NCBI GenBank assembly: GCA_036557285.1
Contig: DATBHW010000060.1
Coordinates: forward strand, 62,001-126,000
DNA from: Ktedonobacterales bacterium
GTDB taxonomy: Bacteria; Chloroflexota; Ktedonobacteria; Ktedonobacterales; DATBGS01
Reading direction: 5' to 3'
DNA length: 64,000 bases
A model generated the notes under the pieces. That model saw nothing but the letters and a program-made list of their open reading frames with translations. It had not been told where the DNA came from and ran no database searches. Positions 1 through 8,900 of this stretch are shown here, one piece after another. The first letter of the stretch is position 1, and every line of letters begins with the position of its first letter. Both the position numbers and the translations under genes were made by a program.

Positions 1-86
1 CGTATATCGTATACTAGGAATCAGCGTGGATTCCTGGGATGGGGACCACACGCTGGCAATGACTGAGATAACTGGTAGCCCACAGC

Positions 87-1025
87 ATGAGGGGGAACCT
101 GTTGAAGCAGGAAGAGAGGAAAGCTGACACCGCCTGGATCTGGCATCCGCTGTTGCGCCAGCAGTTGGTGAACGCTCCCCAGCGCATGCAGCGACGCGAG
201 GACGCCACAGCCTGCCCCTTTTGTGCCGACCTTGCGGCGGGCAAGGTTGCTCCTGATGCCCAGGTCTGGGTGCGCCCCAATGATTTCCCCCCGTTCTCAC
301 CCCCCCTTGGAGAAGCTTACATAGTCATGTACCATCGCGATCACGCGCGGCAGTTCACGCATCTGAGCGTAGAGGAGGTCAGCGCCGTCACGCATCTCTG
401 GCGCGATCTGTATACCTCCCTGGCGCAGCGTTACCCGGCAGTCATGATTTTCGAGAACAGCGGAGCAGCCATTGGGCAGACCCAGCCGCATCCTCATGGG
501 CAAGCCTACGGAGTTGCCATCATCCCCCCGATTGTAGCACGCGAACTGGAGACCGTGCTTCAGGAGGAGCAAGCGGGGCGCGGATGCCCGTTCTGCCGCG
601 TGCAGCGCGAGTTGACCAACACAGTGTTCGAACTGGTCGGCGCCCCCACCTGGCAGGCTTTTCTGCCGCCCTTCGCGCGCTATCCCTATGAAACCCATCT
701 CGCCCCCCGGCGGCATGTGGCGAATCTTGGCCTGCTGACGGAGGCAGAGTTACGCGATTTTGCGGAAGTCTTGCTGCGGGTAATGCGTGGATACAACGCT
801 CTCTGCGAGGGAGCTATGGCCCCGATGCCCTATCTGCTGGGCATCCATCAAATAGCCGATGAGCGTTTTCATCTGCATATGGAAATCCAGGCCATTGCGC
901 GGGCGCCGGGAAAGCTGAAATATGCCGCCGCTGCCGAGGCCCTCTGGGGACTGTGGACCAATGACTCCTCGCCAGCGCACAAGGCGCAGGAGTTGCGTGA
1001 GGCCATCGCAAAGGGAACATGCTAA
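87..1025 (+). CDS. galT: Galactose-1-phosphate uridylyltransferase-like protein
   Basis: Probable hexose-1-phosphate uridylyltransferase of the Leloir pathway, swapping UMP between UDP-glucose and galactose-1-phosphate in the cytoplasm. The 312-residue protein has a CPFC zinc-type pair near residue 44, a second CPFC near 168, and the family active-site stretch HPHGQ near residue 137, whose second His is the nucleotidylated residue in the family. The N-terminus is shorter than the roughly 350-residue E. coli enzyme because the usual leading WVI-A-R segment is reduced. The frame opens only 15 bases upstream, so ATG 87 is the only reasonable start, although no strong ribosome site precedes it. 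It stands alone, convergent with a lipoprotein gene. The exact sugar specificity is not certain; related enzymes act on other hexose phosphates. Confidence 0.85.
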   Translation: MRGNLLKQEERKADTAWIWHPLLRQQLVNAPQRMQRREDATACPFCADLAAGKVAPDAQVWVRPNDFPPFSPPLGEAYIVMYHRDHARQFTHLSVEEVSAVTHLWRDLYTSLAQRYPAVMIFENSGAAIGQTQPHPHGQAYGVAIIPPIVARELETVLQEEQAGRGCPFCRVQRELTNTVFELVGAPTWQAFLPPFARYPYETHLAPRRHVANLGLLTEAELRDFAEVLLRVMRGYNALCEGAMAPMPYLLGIHQIADERFHLHMEIQAIARAPGKLKYAAAAEALWGLWTNDSSPAHKAQELREAIAKGTC

Positions 1026-1038
1026 GATCGACACGAGA

Positions 1039-1079
1039 TGTAAACGCCTGGAGGAAGCTCAACACCCCAGGCGCTTACA
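1039..1079. terminator. Hairpin between convergent genes
   Basis: A 13-base arm starting TGTAAACGCC is matched by an arm ending GCGCTTACA with one mismatch, around a 15-base loop. It lies between the ends of galT and the convergent lipoprotein gene, so it probably terminates one or both. There is no long T tract, so this is a moderate call. Confidence 0.5.
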
Positions 1080-1111
1080 ACAGGTGAGAAATCTTCAGTC
1101 AGGGCGGCAAG

Positions 1112-2098
1112 CTAGGGCGCTGTAAGCTCAGGCTTCCCTGGCCTGGCAGGGCGCTGCTTTATACGCCGCCACAAGTAGACCACACCTGCCACCGGAAGCC
1201 AGATGACCGCAAAAACAGCCACCCAGATGAGAATATCTGCCAGCACCTGGAGAATGGAGAGCAGAGTGCTGGCCGCCGCAGCAAAAATATCGCCCGGACT
1301 CCAGGGCTTCGCTGGCGCAGACGGTGGCGGTGTAGGTGGCGGTGTTGTAGACGCCAGATTCACGGTCACAGTCGAATAGGCGGTCTGGCTGCTCAGTTGA
1401 TTAATCTGCCCCTCAATTTGCTCGATCTGCCCTTCGACATCGGTGAGCTTATCCTGAATGGTCAGCGTATCAGAAAGATTTTGCGCCCGGCTCAGCAATT
1501 GCAAGAGTCGCTGCTGCTCGGTGCGCAAGTTCTTGAGGCGCGATTGCAGGTCCACATACTGCGTGGTGACATTCTGCACTGTCTCTTCTTCAGCGGTCAG
1601 CTTCCCCTTGAACGCCGGATAGGTCGCGGCGAAACTACTCAGATAGGCTTTAACAGCGTCATATTTGGCCGCGCTCACCGCAAAGGTAAGCGCAACCGTA
1701 TAGGTACCATCCTTTAGCTGAGTAATCCGCTCGCCTGCCGCCTGCGCCAGCGGATCCATCGAGAACACATCCTGGTTCATCTGGCGCTCAGCGTCCAGCG
1801 GCTTATTGACTGTCAAATTGACCGAAAGCGAACGAATCAGATAAGCGGTAGCCGACGTACCGTTCGGCAAGGTAGGCTGCCCATTGCCGCCACCAGAAGA
1901 ACCAGTGTTGCCTGCTTTGCTGGTAGCTGCTGGCTGATTACTGTCCGAACGGGCAGCCTGCGAAGATGAATTAGATGAATTAAAAGTAGCTCCGCTTCCA
2001 CATGCAGCCATAACGAGCGCCAGCGCCAGCAAGGAAAAAGCTCCGATCTGACGCACACCGCCAGGCAGTTTGAGATGGGCAAAAAAAGACCTGGGCAT
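1112..2098 (-). CDS. DUF4349 lipoprotein
   Basis: Secreted lipoprotein of the DUF4349 family, function unknown. A signal peptide ends in the lipobox LVMAAC near residue 33, so Cys33 is probably lipidated and anchored in the membrane. A Ser/Gly/Asn-rich linker follows (about 38-80). The DUF4349 body then spans about residues 83-255, with a long coiled-coil segment (VDLQSRLKNLRTEQQRLLQL onward, about 175-235). A proline-rich hinge, a transmembrane helix (about 282-310) and a basic C-terminal tail close the protein. This layout, lipidated at one end and membrane-spanning at the other, matches DUF4349 proteins in other bacteria. The gene is convergent with galT and lies about 215 bases downstream of the GH15 gene on the same strand. 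Confidence 0.8.
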   Translation of the reverse strand: MPRSFFAHLKLPGGVRQIGAFSLLALALVMAACGSGATFNSSNSSSQAARSDSNQPAATSKAGNTGSSGGGNGQPTLPNGTSATAYLIRSLSVNLTVNKPLDAERQMNQDVFSMDPLAQAAGERITQLKDGTYTVALTFAVSAAKYDAVKAYLSSFAATYPAFKGKLTAEEETVQNVTTQYVDLQSRLKNLRTEQQRLLQLLSRAQNLSDTLTIQDKLTDVEGQIEQIEGQINQLSSQTAYSTVTVNLASTTPPPTPPPSAPAKPWSPGDIFAAAASTLLSILQVLADILIWVAVFAVIWLPVAGVVYLWRRIKQRPARPGKPELTAP

Positions 2099-2312
2099 CT
2101 TCGAGTGCTCCTTTCGGGAGTTCAGTCGAAAAGCGGCTTACCTGGCACAAACCGATTGACTGCGCGTTCGCGGCGTCAACCTTCTGTACTCTACCAGAAG
2201 AGACGCGCTTGCATATGCGAAAGTTCCATACAGATCGGTTGCGTCAGTGCTTGCCCTCACCACTCATAGCTGCGTTGGCTCCTGCTTGCTTCTCACAAAA
2301 GAGGGCGGTTGG

Positions 2313-4388
2313 TTACTTTCGCTTCTTTTTTGCCTGGGAGGTTTTCTGCCGCCGGACCTCATCAACGGCAGCCGTCACGACATCGGGCCGCGCCTGAGTG
2401 CGCGCGTGCATCTCATCAATCTCAAAGCGGCGGTGTTTCCCCGCATACCAGCGGACTGTGGCAATAAACTCAGCATGGCTCCAGGTGAGCGGCGAAACAC
2501 TCAGCGGCTCATCCGTATAGGGGTGAACCTGCTCAGCCAGCACGCCGCTGGGCAGCGCCCGGTCACACACCCAGAGCAGCAAAGGCAGCGCCTCGTGCAG
2601 TTCATCCACATTCCTGGCTTTGGCGATACGATACTGTGCCAGCCAGAGCGTGCAGATGAACCAGGGGTTGCCGGGAACCTGCCCAATATCTTTGGTGACT
2701 TGATGATAATAATCATCCTCATAGCGCGCCATCCCCCCCACATCTGTCTTCACCCACAGCGTACCCTCCAGCTTTTGCATGGCCCGCTGCATCTGCGGGT
2801 CATCACAGGGCAGCATCCCAAAGATGAAAAGCCCGGTAATGCTGCTATCAAGCGTGCGATCTTTCTGTACTGTGCCATCCGGCCCCACCGTCACCATACG
2901 CACAAAGCAGCCGAGGTCTTCATCCCAGAGATGCTCCAGCGCCGCTTTTTTCATCTCTTCGGCGGCTCCGCTGTAGCGTTCCACCAGATCCGCTTCGCCA
3001 AAAGCCTCGGCAAAATGCGCCGCCGCTTTTAACCCTGCGTAAACCGTGGCAACGGTATAGGTATGGATGCCGCGTCGCTCTTCCCAGAGGTCATGCGACG
3101 GCGCGGGCAGGCGGGTATGGGGTTCGCGGTAATTGACCATGAACTCTGCCGCTCCCTTCACCAACGGAGCATAGAGGGGCCGCACATATTCGACATCGCG
3201 GAAGAGGTTGTAATACTGCCAGAGGCTGTAGACGACCAATGCCGTTTCATCTTCCTGTATGGGAAGCAGGGGCCGGTTCTCTTGATCGACCCAGGGCTGC
3301 CAGCTACTCCCCAGCGCGCCGGTAGGCGTATATTTGTGCAGCAGATAGCCGTAGGGGCCGATCAAACGCCCGCAGAAGCGAAAGAACTCGCGGGTTACAT
3401 CCGAATAGCCAGCATGGCTGAGCGCGTTTGCCACCAGCGCGCCATCGCGCGGCCACAGATACGAATAGCTGTCGCGGGAGAACGAATACACATCGGCGTC
3501 ATTGGCGGCAATGATCGCCCCACCATCATCTATATTGGTGCGCAGCACCAGCAGGCTGCGATGATAGAGTTCGACAACCTGTGGCGGCACATCTCCCAGG
3601 TCTTGAGGCAGTTTGTTCACCCATAGATGCCAGTAAGCCCGCGTGCGATCAAGAAACTGCTGCGGCCCGCTCTTACGCACCTCGGCGTCCAAAGCCGACA
3701 CCTCGGAGTACGTCGAGCCAGCCGCCAGCCAGTGATACGCTCGTGTCGAGCCGTTCGCTGGAACTTGCGGCAGATGCAGCCCGATGGTGCAATCCACCGA
3801 CCCCTGCGCAATGGGATTGCGACCCAACGTGCCATCCTCCGCGTCGCGCCAGGTGCCTTCGGCGTTGTTGAACTCTTTATAGCCTGTCGCCCAATCATCA
3901 ATCCCCTGGTGATCGCCGACCCGTCCACTCATCAGGAAGTTCACCAGCCCCTTATACGCCACCAGGGCATTGAGTTCGGCGCGGTAATAAATCGTATTGC
4001 CGCCCTCGGTTTCCCACAGATGCCAATCATAATGCAGAAACAGCCGGACATCGCGCGGATGGCTGGCTTCGTTCTTCACCTCGAAGCGCCGCAGCAGCAC
4101 ATCACTATCGGCATCAACGGCATCATGGCAGATCAGCGTAAGCTCAAGTTCGTGATTGATGAGCGTAACCTGCGTCACCAGCGCATCTTCCTGGTAAAGC
4201 ATCTCACGATGCCAGGAGGCATCATCAACCCAAAAGAAACGACCTTCTACCCAGACCCCCATGCGGCAGGTATGGCCGAGCGTGTGATTCTCTTCGCCAA
4301 TATGCGGCCAGTAAATATCGCGGAGGTTATAGCTGTGGTCGAAGTTGACCAGCAGAGAGCCATTGCCCAGCGGCAAATCGCGCGGCAT
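2313..4388 (-). CDS. Glycoside hydrolase family 15 (glucoamylase/trehalase-like)
   Basis: Large GH15-type hydrolase (691 residues) expected to act on alpha-glucans or alpha,alpha-trehalose. The N-terminal beta-sandwich begins LPLGNGSLLVNFD, followed by the (alpha/alpha)6 barrel with YLWPRDGAL near residue 312. The DLWEERRGIHTYT stretch carries the likely general-acid Glu, and LTWSHAEFI near the C-terminus carries the likely general-base Glu. The tail is very basic (QAKKKRK). The start chosen is the ATG at 4388 because GAGGAGGG lies 5-6 bases before it; the longer reading from 4424 has no such site. No signal peptide is visible, so it is probably cytoplasmic. Whether the substrate is maltodextrin or trehalose cannot be read from the sequence. 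Confidence 0.85.
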   Translation of the reverse strand: MPRDLPLGNGSLLVNFDHSYNLRDIYWPHIGEENHTLGHTCRMGVWVEGRFFWVDDASWHREMLYQEDALVTQVTLINHELELTLICHDAVDADSDVLLRRFEVKNEASHPRDVRLFLHYDWHLWETEGGNTIYYRAELNALVAYKGLVNFLMSGRVGDHQGIDDWATGYKEFNNAEGTWRDAEDGTLGRNPIAQGSVDCTIGLHLPQVPANGSTRAYHWLAAGSTYSEVSALDAEVRKSGPQQFLDRTRAYWHLWVNKLPQDLGDVPPQVVELYHRSLLVLRTNIDDGGAIIAANDADVYSFSRDSYSYLWPRDGALVANALSHAGYSDVTREFFRFCGRLIGPYGYLLHKYTPTGALGSSWQPWVDQENRPLLPIQEDETALVVYSLWQYYNLFRDVEYVRPLYAPLVKGAAEFMVNYREPHTRLPAPSHDLWEERRGIHTYTVATVYAGLKAAAHFAEAFGEADLVERYSGAAEEMKKAALEHLWDEDLGCFVRMVTVGPDGTVQKDRTLDSSITGLFIFGMLPCDDPQMQRAMQKLEGTLWVKTDVGGMARYEDDYYHQVTKDIGQVPGNPWFICTLWLAQYRIAKARNVDELHEALPLLLWVCDRALPSGVLAEQVHPYTDEPLSVSPLTWSHAEFIATVRWYAGKHRRFEIDEMHARTQARPDVVTAAVDEVRRQKTSQAKKKRK

Positions 4389-4524
4389 TGCATCCCTCCT
4401 CATACGAGGCTTCATCAGCAACAATCTTATACGCGGTTATAACATTTGCGCGATTATACCATTCCTGGCCGATCTGCACATCTGCGGCGACGCCAGAGGC
4501 AGCAAGCGCCGACATGGCGCCACC

Positions 4525-5061
4525 TCAGCGACGCGGCAAAAAGACAAGCTGGGGAGCTTTGCCAGCGGCATCACGACGAATGGCGCCATGCCAGGGCAGC
4601 GCCTCAGTGGTGTGCGGCAGATCATACGCCAGAATCGCATCGAGCGCCGCGTGGGTATTTTCAATAATGTCATAGCGCGGATAATCGGCCAGCGCAACCC
4701 AATGCAGCGTCCCCTCGTTGCAGGGAGGTAACTGCTCGTCAGCAAAGACCGCCGTGCAATAGACCAGGCGCACCTCCGCGCCTGGGTCAAGAATATCGGC
4801 CACAAAGCGCCAGTCGCTCAGGTCCGCCAGCGTGAGTCCGGTCTCCTCACGCAGCTCACGAAGCGCGCCTGCCGTCGGCTCAGTCAACTCATCGCCCTCC
4901 AGCCGACCACCAATTCCCGTCCAGCGCAGCGGTGCAAAGCTTTTCCAGGCCGCGCGGCAGAGCAGCACAACCTCTGAATAATCGGGGCGAAAGAGAAAGA
5001 CCACCGAGCGAACATCATCAGAGATGGCCGCGACATGTTCAGGCAGATCAGATTCTGGCAT
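4525..5061 (-). CDS. Nudix hydrolase
   Basis: Nudix-family pyrophosphohydrolase of 178 residues, likely cleaving a nucleoside diphosphate derivative in the cytoplasm; the substrate is unknown. The Nudix box lies around residues 51-76: a GGRLEGDE start, then REL-EETGL with the metal-binding Glu pair. The spacing between the first Glu and the REL motif is nine residues instead of the usual seven, a small insertion in the loop. It sits between the GH15 gene and a response regulator, all on the minus strand but separated by 100 bases or more, so no operon is claimed. Confidence 0.85.
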   Translation of the reverse strand: MPESDLPEHVAAISDDVRSVVFLFRPDYSEVVLLCRAAWKSFAPLRWTGIGGRLEGDELTEPTAGALRELREETGLTLADLSDWRFVADILDPGAEVRLVYCTAVFADEQLPPCNEGTLHWVALADYPRYDIIENTHAALDAILAYDLPHTTEALPWHGAIRRDAAGKAPQLVFLPRR

Positions 5062-5187
5062 GTGTACCCCTCACCATGCTGAGGCAGCCGTTGTCAAGCG
5101 GACAAACCCAGGATAGCATAGATGTGGGAAACGCGCCAGGCTCCAGGGAAGCGGCCACAGGCTCATTATCCTGTGTTTTTTTGTATC

Positions 5188-5739
5188 CTACCAGGCCACA
5201 GAAGCGGTAAGTTGATGGCGTGTACGCGCGCGGTCCAGTGCTCCCCGCAGCCTGCGTATTAACTGAGCAGGCTCGATGGGCTTATTGACAAAATCGTCGG
5301 CGCTGGCTCGTACCGGGCCTTCCACCTCTGCAAAATCCATGCTGGTCATAACGACCACCGCCACCGGGCGCTCGCGTGTCAGCCGCCCCAAAAGATGCAA
5401 GACCCTGAACCCAGAGATCATGGCCTGCTCCTGGCCTACCTCATACATCCCATCCAGGTCCAGCACAATGACATCCAGGGGCATCTGCTCCGCCAGTTCC
5501 ACCGCCGCGTGGCCTGTGGAGGCGGCCCATACATCATACCCGGAAGCATCCAGGCACAGCGATAACTCTGTGCGCACCATTTCCGTTGGAATGACCACCA
5601 ATACGGCTATTCGCTGCTCGCAGGGAAAGATGATAGGGCGATGCGCTGCATTGGCATCTGGCTCGTCGCCCTTTGTTACGGCTAGCGGCTCTATCAACTC
5701 GTGTTCAACCACTCCCACACTTGTTCTCAGGCGCTGCAT
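5188..5739 (-). CDS. Receiver-domain response regulator without output domain
   Basis: Single-domain response regulator of 183 residues. About 45 residues with no recognised fold precede a CheY-like receiver. Phospho-acceptor Asp lies in VIVLDLDGM, the switch Thr in VVVMTSMD and the conserved Lys in VNKPIEP. There is no DNA-binding output domain. The start is ATG 5739 because AAAGGA precedes it at good spacing. The open frame extends 40 codons further upstream but would overlap the divergent region without a ribosome site. No histidine kinase is next to it, so the partner is unknown. Confidence 0.8.
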   Translation of the reverse strand: MQRLRTSVGVVEHELIEPLAVTKGDEPDANAAHRPIIFPCEQRIAVLVVIPTEMVRTELSLCLDASGYDVWAASTGHAAVELAEQMPLDVIVLDLDGMYEVGQEQAMISGFRVLHLLGRLTRERPVAVVVMTSMDFAEVEGPVRASADDFVNKPIEPAQLIRRLRGALDRARTRHQLTASVAW

Positions 5740-5963
5740 CGTCGCATCCTTTATAGCCCTAAAAAGAGAGCGAACATCAATCGCAAGTCTTGAGGTCAGG
5801 CAAGCGCCCAACCTGTTGCGAAGAGACAACAACGTCACCAAGGCGAACATGTGCGGCAAAATATATGCCAGGCAACGCGCGGAGCGCCTGCTGCGCTAGA
5901 GTTCTGGCGCATTGCTTGTCAAAGCGCGTTCGCGTGCGGCATACTGAAGACGGATTATTACCG

Positions 5964-5984
5964 CTGGCGGGGCGACCCCGCCAG
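5964..5984 (+). promoter_or_regulatory. Perfect hairpin just before the ribosome site of the 6006 gene
   Basis: CTGGCGGGG and CCCCGCCAG form a perfect 9-bp stem around a 3-base loop, ending two bases before AAGGAG, the likely ribosome binding site of the gene at 6006. It could modulate translation or protect the RNA end. Confidence 0.45.
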
Positions 5985-6005
5985 AGAAGGAGCGCCCTGA
6001 CCCTC

Positions 6006-6920
6006 ATGGAAACAGCGAGATTAAAGCTGCAAGGCATCTATAGCCTGCTGGCAGGCGTGCTGCTGCTGGTTGGTGTCACCCTCTATCAATCCCTGGTCCT
6101 GGGGCCAGCGGGCTATCACGCGCCTGCTGACGCCGCTTTCAGTCACGGAGACTACGGGCCACTGTTGAGTTGGATCGGTGATCACAGCAGCGCCTTTGTC
6201 ATCTTCCGAATCCTCGAACTGCTCATCTTTCTGCTGATCCTCCGGCTCCCGTTTGCCCTCCACCGCGCCTTTCGCAGCTATGGGCGTACCCTCGCCCGCT
6301 GGATGTTGGCGACTGGCCTGAGTGGTCTGGCCCTCTTTGCAGCCATGATCGCCCTCAGCACGATCAGCTTTATCAACGCCGCTGCCGACTACAGGCGCCA
6401 GGCGCCATCCTCTGCGGCAGCGAAAGATATTGTGAGCAGTTTCAGCGGCCTCTATGGCGCGGAGGCGCTGGCACAGAATACACTGGGCGGCATACTGCTC
6501 GCCATCTTCTTGATCTGCGCCAGCCTGCTCATCGCGCGAAGCGGAAAGCTGCAAAACCTGCTGGTCTATTTTGGGCTGCTGGCTGCCGCGCTGATGGCCG
6601 CGTTGGCCCTGCTCTTTGCCGTCTCGCCACCGGAGGCGCAGACGCAGCTAACCACGCCTACCCTGGCATCGTTTGCCGTCTGGCTGATCTGGCTGGGCAT
6701 CCTGCTCATCCGGCGAGCGCCGCGTCTCATTGCGACCGCAACCGCCGCGACCACTCCAGCAGAGCAAGCTGAAGAAACCCTATCTGCTAGCGCAGCCGCA
6801 GCCACACAGGAAAACCCTCCAGAGCAAGCTTCTGTCTCGCCCTCGTCCGAGGCAGCGCCATCAAAGAACGTCAAGACTCCCGACGCTAACACTGAAACCG
6901 CTCAACATACCGACTCCTGA
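6006..6920 (+). CDS. Multi-pass membrane protein, possibly DUF4386-like
   Basis: Integral membrane protein of 304 residues. It has about six hydrophobic helices (first around residues 8-30, last around 205-230). Its start, KLQGIYSLLAG, and the later RILELLIFLLILRLPF segment recall the DUF4386 group, but this is a resemblance and not a firm match. The last 75 residues are an Ala/Glu/Ser/Pro-rich hydrophilic tail that looks disordered. The start ATG 6006 follows AAGGAG at a long spacing of 13 bases. The open frame runs further upstream but would overlap the divergent response regulator. A very long terminator follows. Confidence 0.6.
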   Translation: METARLKLQGIYSLLAGVLLLVGVTLYQSLVLGPAGYHAPADAAFSHGDYGPLLSWIGDHSSAFVIFRILELLIFLLILRLPFALHRAFRSYGRTLARWMLATGLSGLALFAAMIALSTISFINAAADYRRQAPSSAAAKDIVSSFSGLYGAEALAQNTLGGILLAIFLICASLLIARSGKLQNLLVYFGLLAAALMAALALLFAVSPPEAQTQLTTPTLASFAVWLIWLGILLIRRAPRLIATATAATTPAEQAEETLSASAAAATQENPPEQASVSPSSEAAPSKNVKTPDANTETAQHTDS

Positions 6921-6932
6921 GCAGGCGCACAG

Positions 6933-6995
6933 GCAAGAGAAACAGGCAGCCCTGGCAAATGGACCTTCCATTGCCAGGGCTGCCTGTTTCTCTTG
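6933..6995. terminator. Long bidirectional terminator hairpin
   Basis: A 26-bp perfectly paired stem (arm beginning GCAAGAGAAACAGG, partner ending TGTTTCTCTTGC) with a short further pairing toward the loop lies between two convergent genes. It is followed by TTTA on the plus strand. It probably ends transcription from both sides. Confidence 0.8.
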
Positions 6996-7014
6996 CTTTA
7001 ATGAACGGAGAGCG

Positions 7015-7338
7015 TCATCCCTTCGCTCTGCTGCCGCCTATGAGCCGCCCGATGAGGGCCAGCACTAACGCGCCAAGAAACGCCAGAACAGCGGTCCCGG
7101 TGAAGCGGAACACCTGATCATTAATCAGCCCAGGCGCAAAAATTTGTAGAAGAAACGCTGCGACAAAAGCGCCAGCTACCCCAAGCAAAATATCTCCCAC
7201 ACATCCATAGCCGCGACCTCGCACAATAAGCCCTGCCAGCCAGCCTCCAATGAGTCCGGCAGCCACCCATTCCAGGCACCCAACATCAAAGACGACCCCA
7301 AAGGGCGCGCCCAGGACAACCATCAATGGTAGTTGCAT
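7015..7338 (-). CDS. GlsB/YeaQ/YmgE-family small membrane protein
   Basis: Small membrane protein of 107 residues of the family often labelled transglycosylase-associated (GlsB/YeaQ/YmgE), linked to general stress in other bacteria. It has three hydrophobic helices. The glycine-rich stretch AAGLIGGWLAGLIVRGRGYGCVGDILLGVAGAFVAAFLL is typical of the family. The start is ATG 7338, five bases after GAGGGG; five extra codons upstream are possible but have no site. It is convergent with the 6006 gene, with the long terminator between them. Confidence 0.8.
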   Translation of the reverse strand: MQLPLMVVLGAPFGVVFDVGCLEWVAAGLIGGWLAGLIVRGRGYGCVGDILLGVAGAFVAAFLLQIFAPGLINDQVFRFTGTAVLAFLGALVLALIGRLIGGSRAKG

Positions 7339-7461
7339 TGCATCCCCTCTCATAGAGAAAAATTAATCCATCAAGGCCAGGCGTCCTGCGCAGCGCAAGG
7401 GCGCTGGCTCATAGCCTTCTGAAGAAATCTACGCTGTGCCTGCCCAGAAGGTTGCAAGAGG

Positions 7462-8814
7462 TCAGGTGCTTTCGCTGGCCGAGATGCGCAGCAGCAAACC
7501 AATGATGATATAGTTGGCGATGAGCGAGCTACCGCCATAGGTGATAAAGGGAAGGGGAATACCAGTCAGAGGGAACACCTTCAGGTTTCCGGCAATAATA
7601 ATCATCGTCTGGATAGCAAAGATTGCCGTCAACCCTCCCGCCAGCAATTGATTAAACGGCGTCCTGGCGTTGGCAGCGATACGGAAGCCCCGATGCACCA
7701 GCATAATATACAGTCCCAGCAGCCCCATGATACCAAGTAAACCAAACTCTTCGCCGATAGCAGCAAACACAAGGTCGGTCTGCACCGCAGGCACATTAGT
7801 CGGGCTGCCCAGGCCCAGGCCGGTACCAAAAACACCACCAGAGCCAATAGCAATCAACCCCTGGCAGACTTGATAGGCTGGCCCCAGAATAATCTGGCGA
7901 GTTGCCTCGTCCGTCGCATTGCAATCAACACCCACCACCAACAAACGCGCCTGGGCATAGGTAAAGAGCTTGTAACAGATAAAACCGCCAAGGGCAAACA
8001 GCATCACGCCCCAGCCCACATAGAGGAACCGACCACTGCCCAGATACAACATCGAGAGAAAAATGCCAAAAGTCAGCAGCGCCAGGCCCAGTTCGCGCAG
8101 CCCCACAAACATCACCAGGGCTATGCCCAGCATCAGCAAAAGTGGGCCAAACTGCTTGAGCGGTGGCACAGAGATAAAGCCCAGCCTGGGGCCGCCTTCA
8201 CCAAGAATCTCGCGGTTCTCCGCCACATACGCCGCAAAAAAAACGACCAGACAGATCTTCAGCAGTTCAGAGGGCTGAAAAGGAATGCCGCCAGGCAGGC
8301 TCAACTCATCATGGGTGGGGCTATCAAAATTGATAGGAGAGGTGAGAACTCGCACCAGGCTGATACTCACCAGCAGGATGCCGAAGGCGGCAAAAGTATA
8401 CTTATAGCGCCTGATCCAGAGCAGCCCCCGTCGGGTAAACAAGACCGTTCCGAAACAGGCCAGCAACCCCAGAAGCAGCCAGAGTAATTGCTTCGTACCT
8501 AGATTCTCGATTGGCGGGGTAAGCTGCGGTCCCAGTCGCAAAGCCATCAACACCCCAAAAATACTCAACAAGCCAACAATAGGCAAAAGCACCTGATCGG
8601 CTTGAGGCAGTATAATCGTCAGGAGAATGTGCATCGTCAGCAGCGCGGCTATCACACCAATCGCCGGAACCAGACTATCGATGGTCGGCAGGTTTATCTG
8701 CTTAGCCTCGTTATCCACCAGGATCAGCATAAACATGCCTGTCAGCATAAACAGAGCAGGTAACAGCAGCAATTGCAATTCACGCCAGCGATAGCGATGC
8801 GCTCCCTGAATCAT
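7462..8814 (-). CDS. FtsW/RodA/SpoVE-family peptidoglycan polymerase
   Basis: SEDS-family integral membrane glycosyltransferase that polymerises lipid II during division or elongation. The 450-residue protein has about twelve helices. Family marks seen are PSELLK (about 191), the extracellular TDLVFAAIGEEFG stretch holding the catalytic Asp, and the C-terminal GIPLPFITYGGSSLIANY signature. It lies directly downstream of two FHA genes, as rodA does in the actinobacterial pkn cluster. No class B penicillin-binding protein, which normally partners a SEDS protein, is present in this window. Whether it acts in division or elongation cannot be decided from sequence alone. Confidence 0.88.
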   Translation of the reverse strand: MIQGAHRYRWRELQLLLLPALFMLTGMFMLILVDNEAKQINLPTIDSLVPAIGVIAALLTMHILLTIILPQADQVLLPIVGLLSIFGVLMALRLGPQLTPPIENLGTKQLLWLLLGLLACFGTVLFTRRGLLWIRRYKYTFAAFGILLVSISLVRVLTSPINFDSPTHDELSLPGGIPFQPSELLKICLVVFFAAYVAENREILGEGGPRLGFISVPPLKQFGPLLLMLGIALVMFVGLRELGLALLTFGIFLSMLYLGSGRFLYVGWGVMLFALGGFICYKLFTYAQARLLVVGVDCNATDEATRQIILGPAYQVCQGLIAIGSGGVFGTGLGLGSPTNVPAVQTDLVFAAIGEEFGLLGIMGLLGLYIMLVHRGFRIAANARTPFNQLLAGGLTAIFAIQTMIIIAGNLKVFPLTGIPLPFITYGGSSLIANYIIIGLLLRISASEST

Positions 8815-8900
8815 CGTACCCTCTTCGTACCCTCTTACAGAGCGTATTCCAACCTCCAGCAGAGAGGTAGGAACCTGCTCACGATCTTAGACAGACTATC

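Noticed and set aside
14-280. Open frame on the minus strand over galT
   Set aside because: Overlaps a well-supported gene, with no ribosome site and no family resemblance.
2247-3032. Long open frame on the plus strand inside the GH15 gene
   Set aside because: Antisense shadow of the GH15 gene; no recognisable motif.
5150-5187. CACAGG-CCTGTG hairpin with seven T
   Set aside because: Oriented to terminate a plus-strand transcript, but no plus-strand gene ends there. The stem is only 6 bp.
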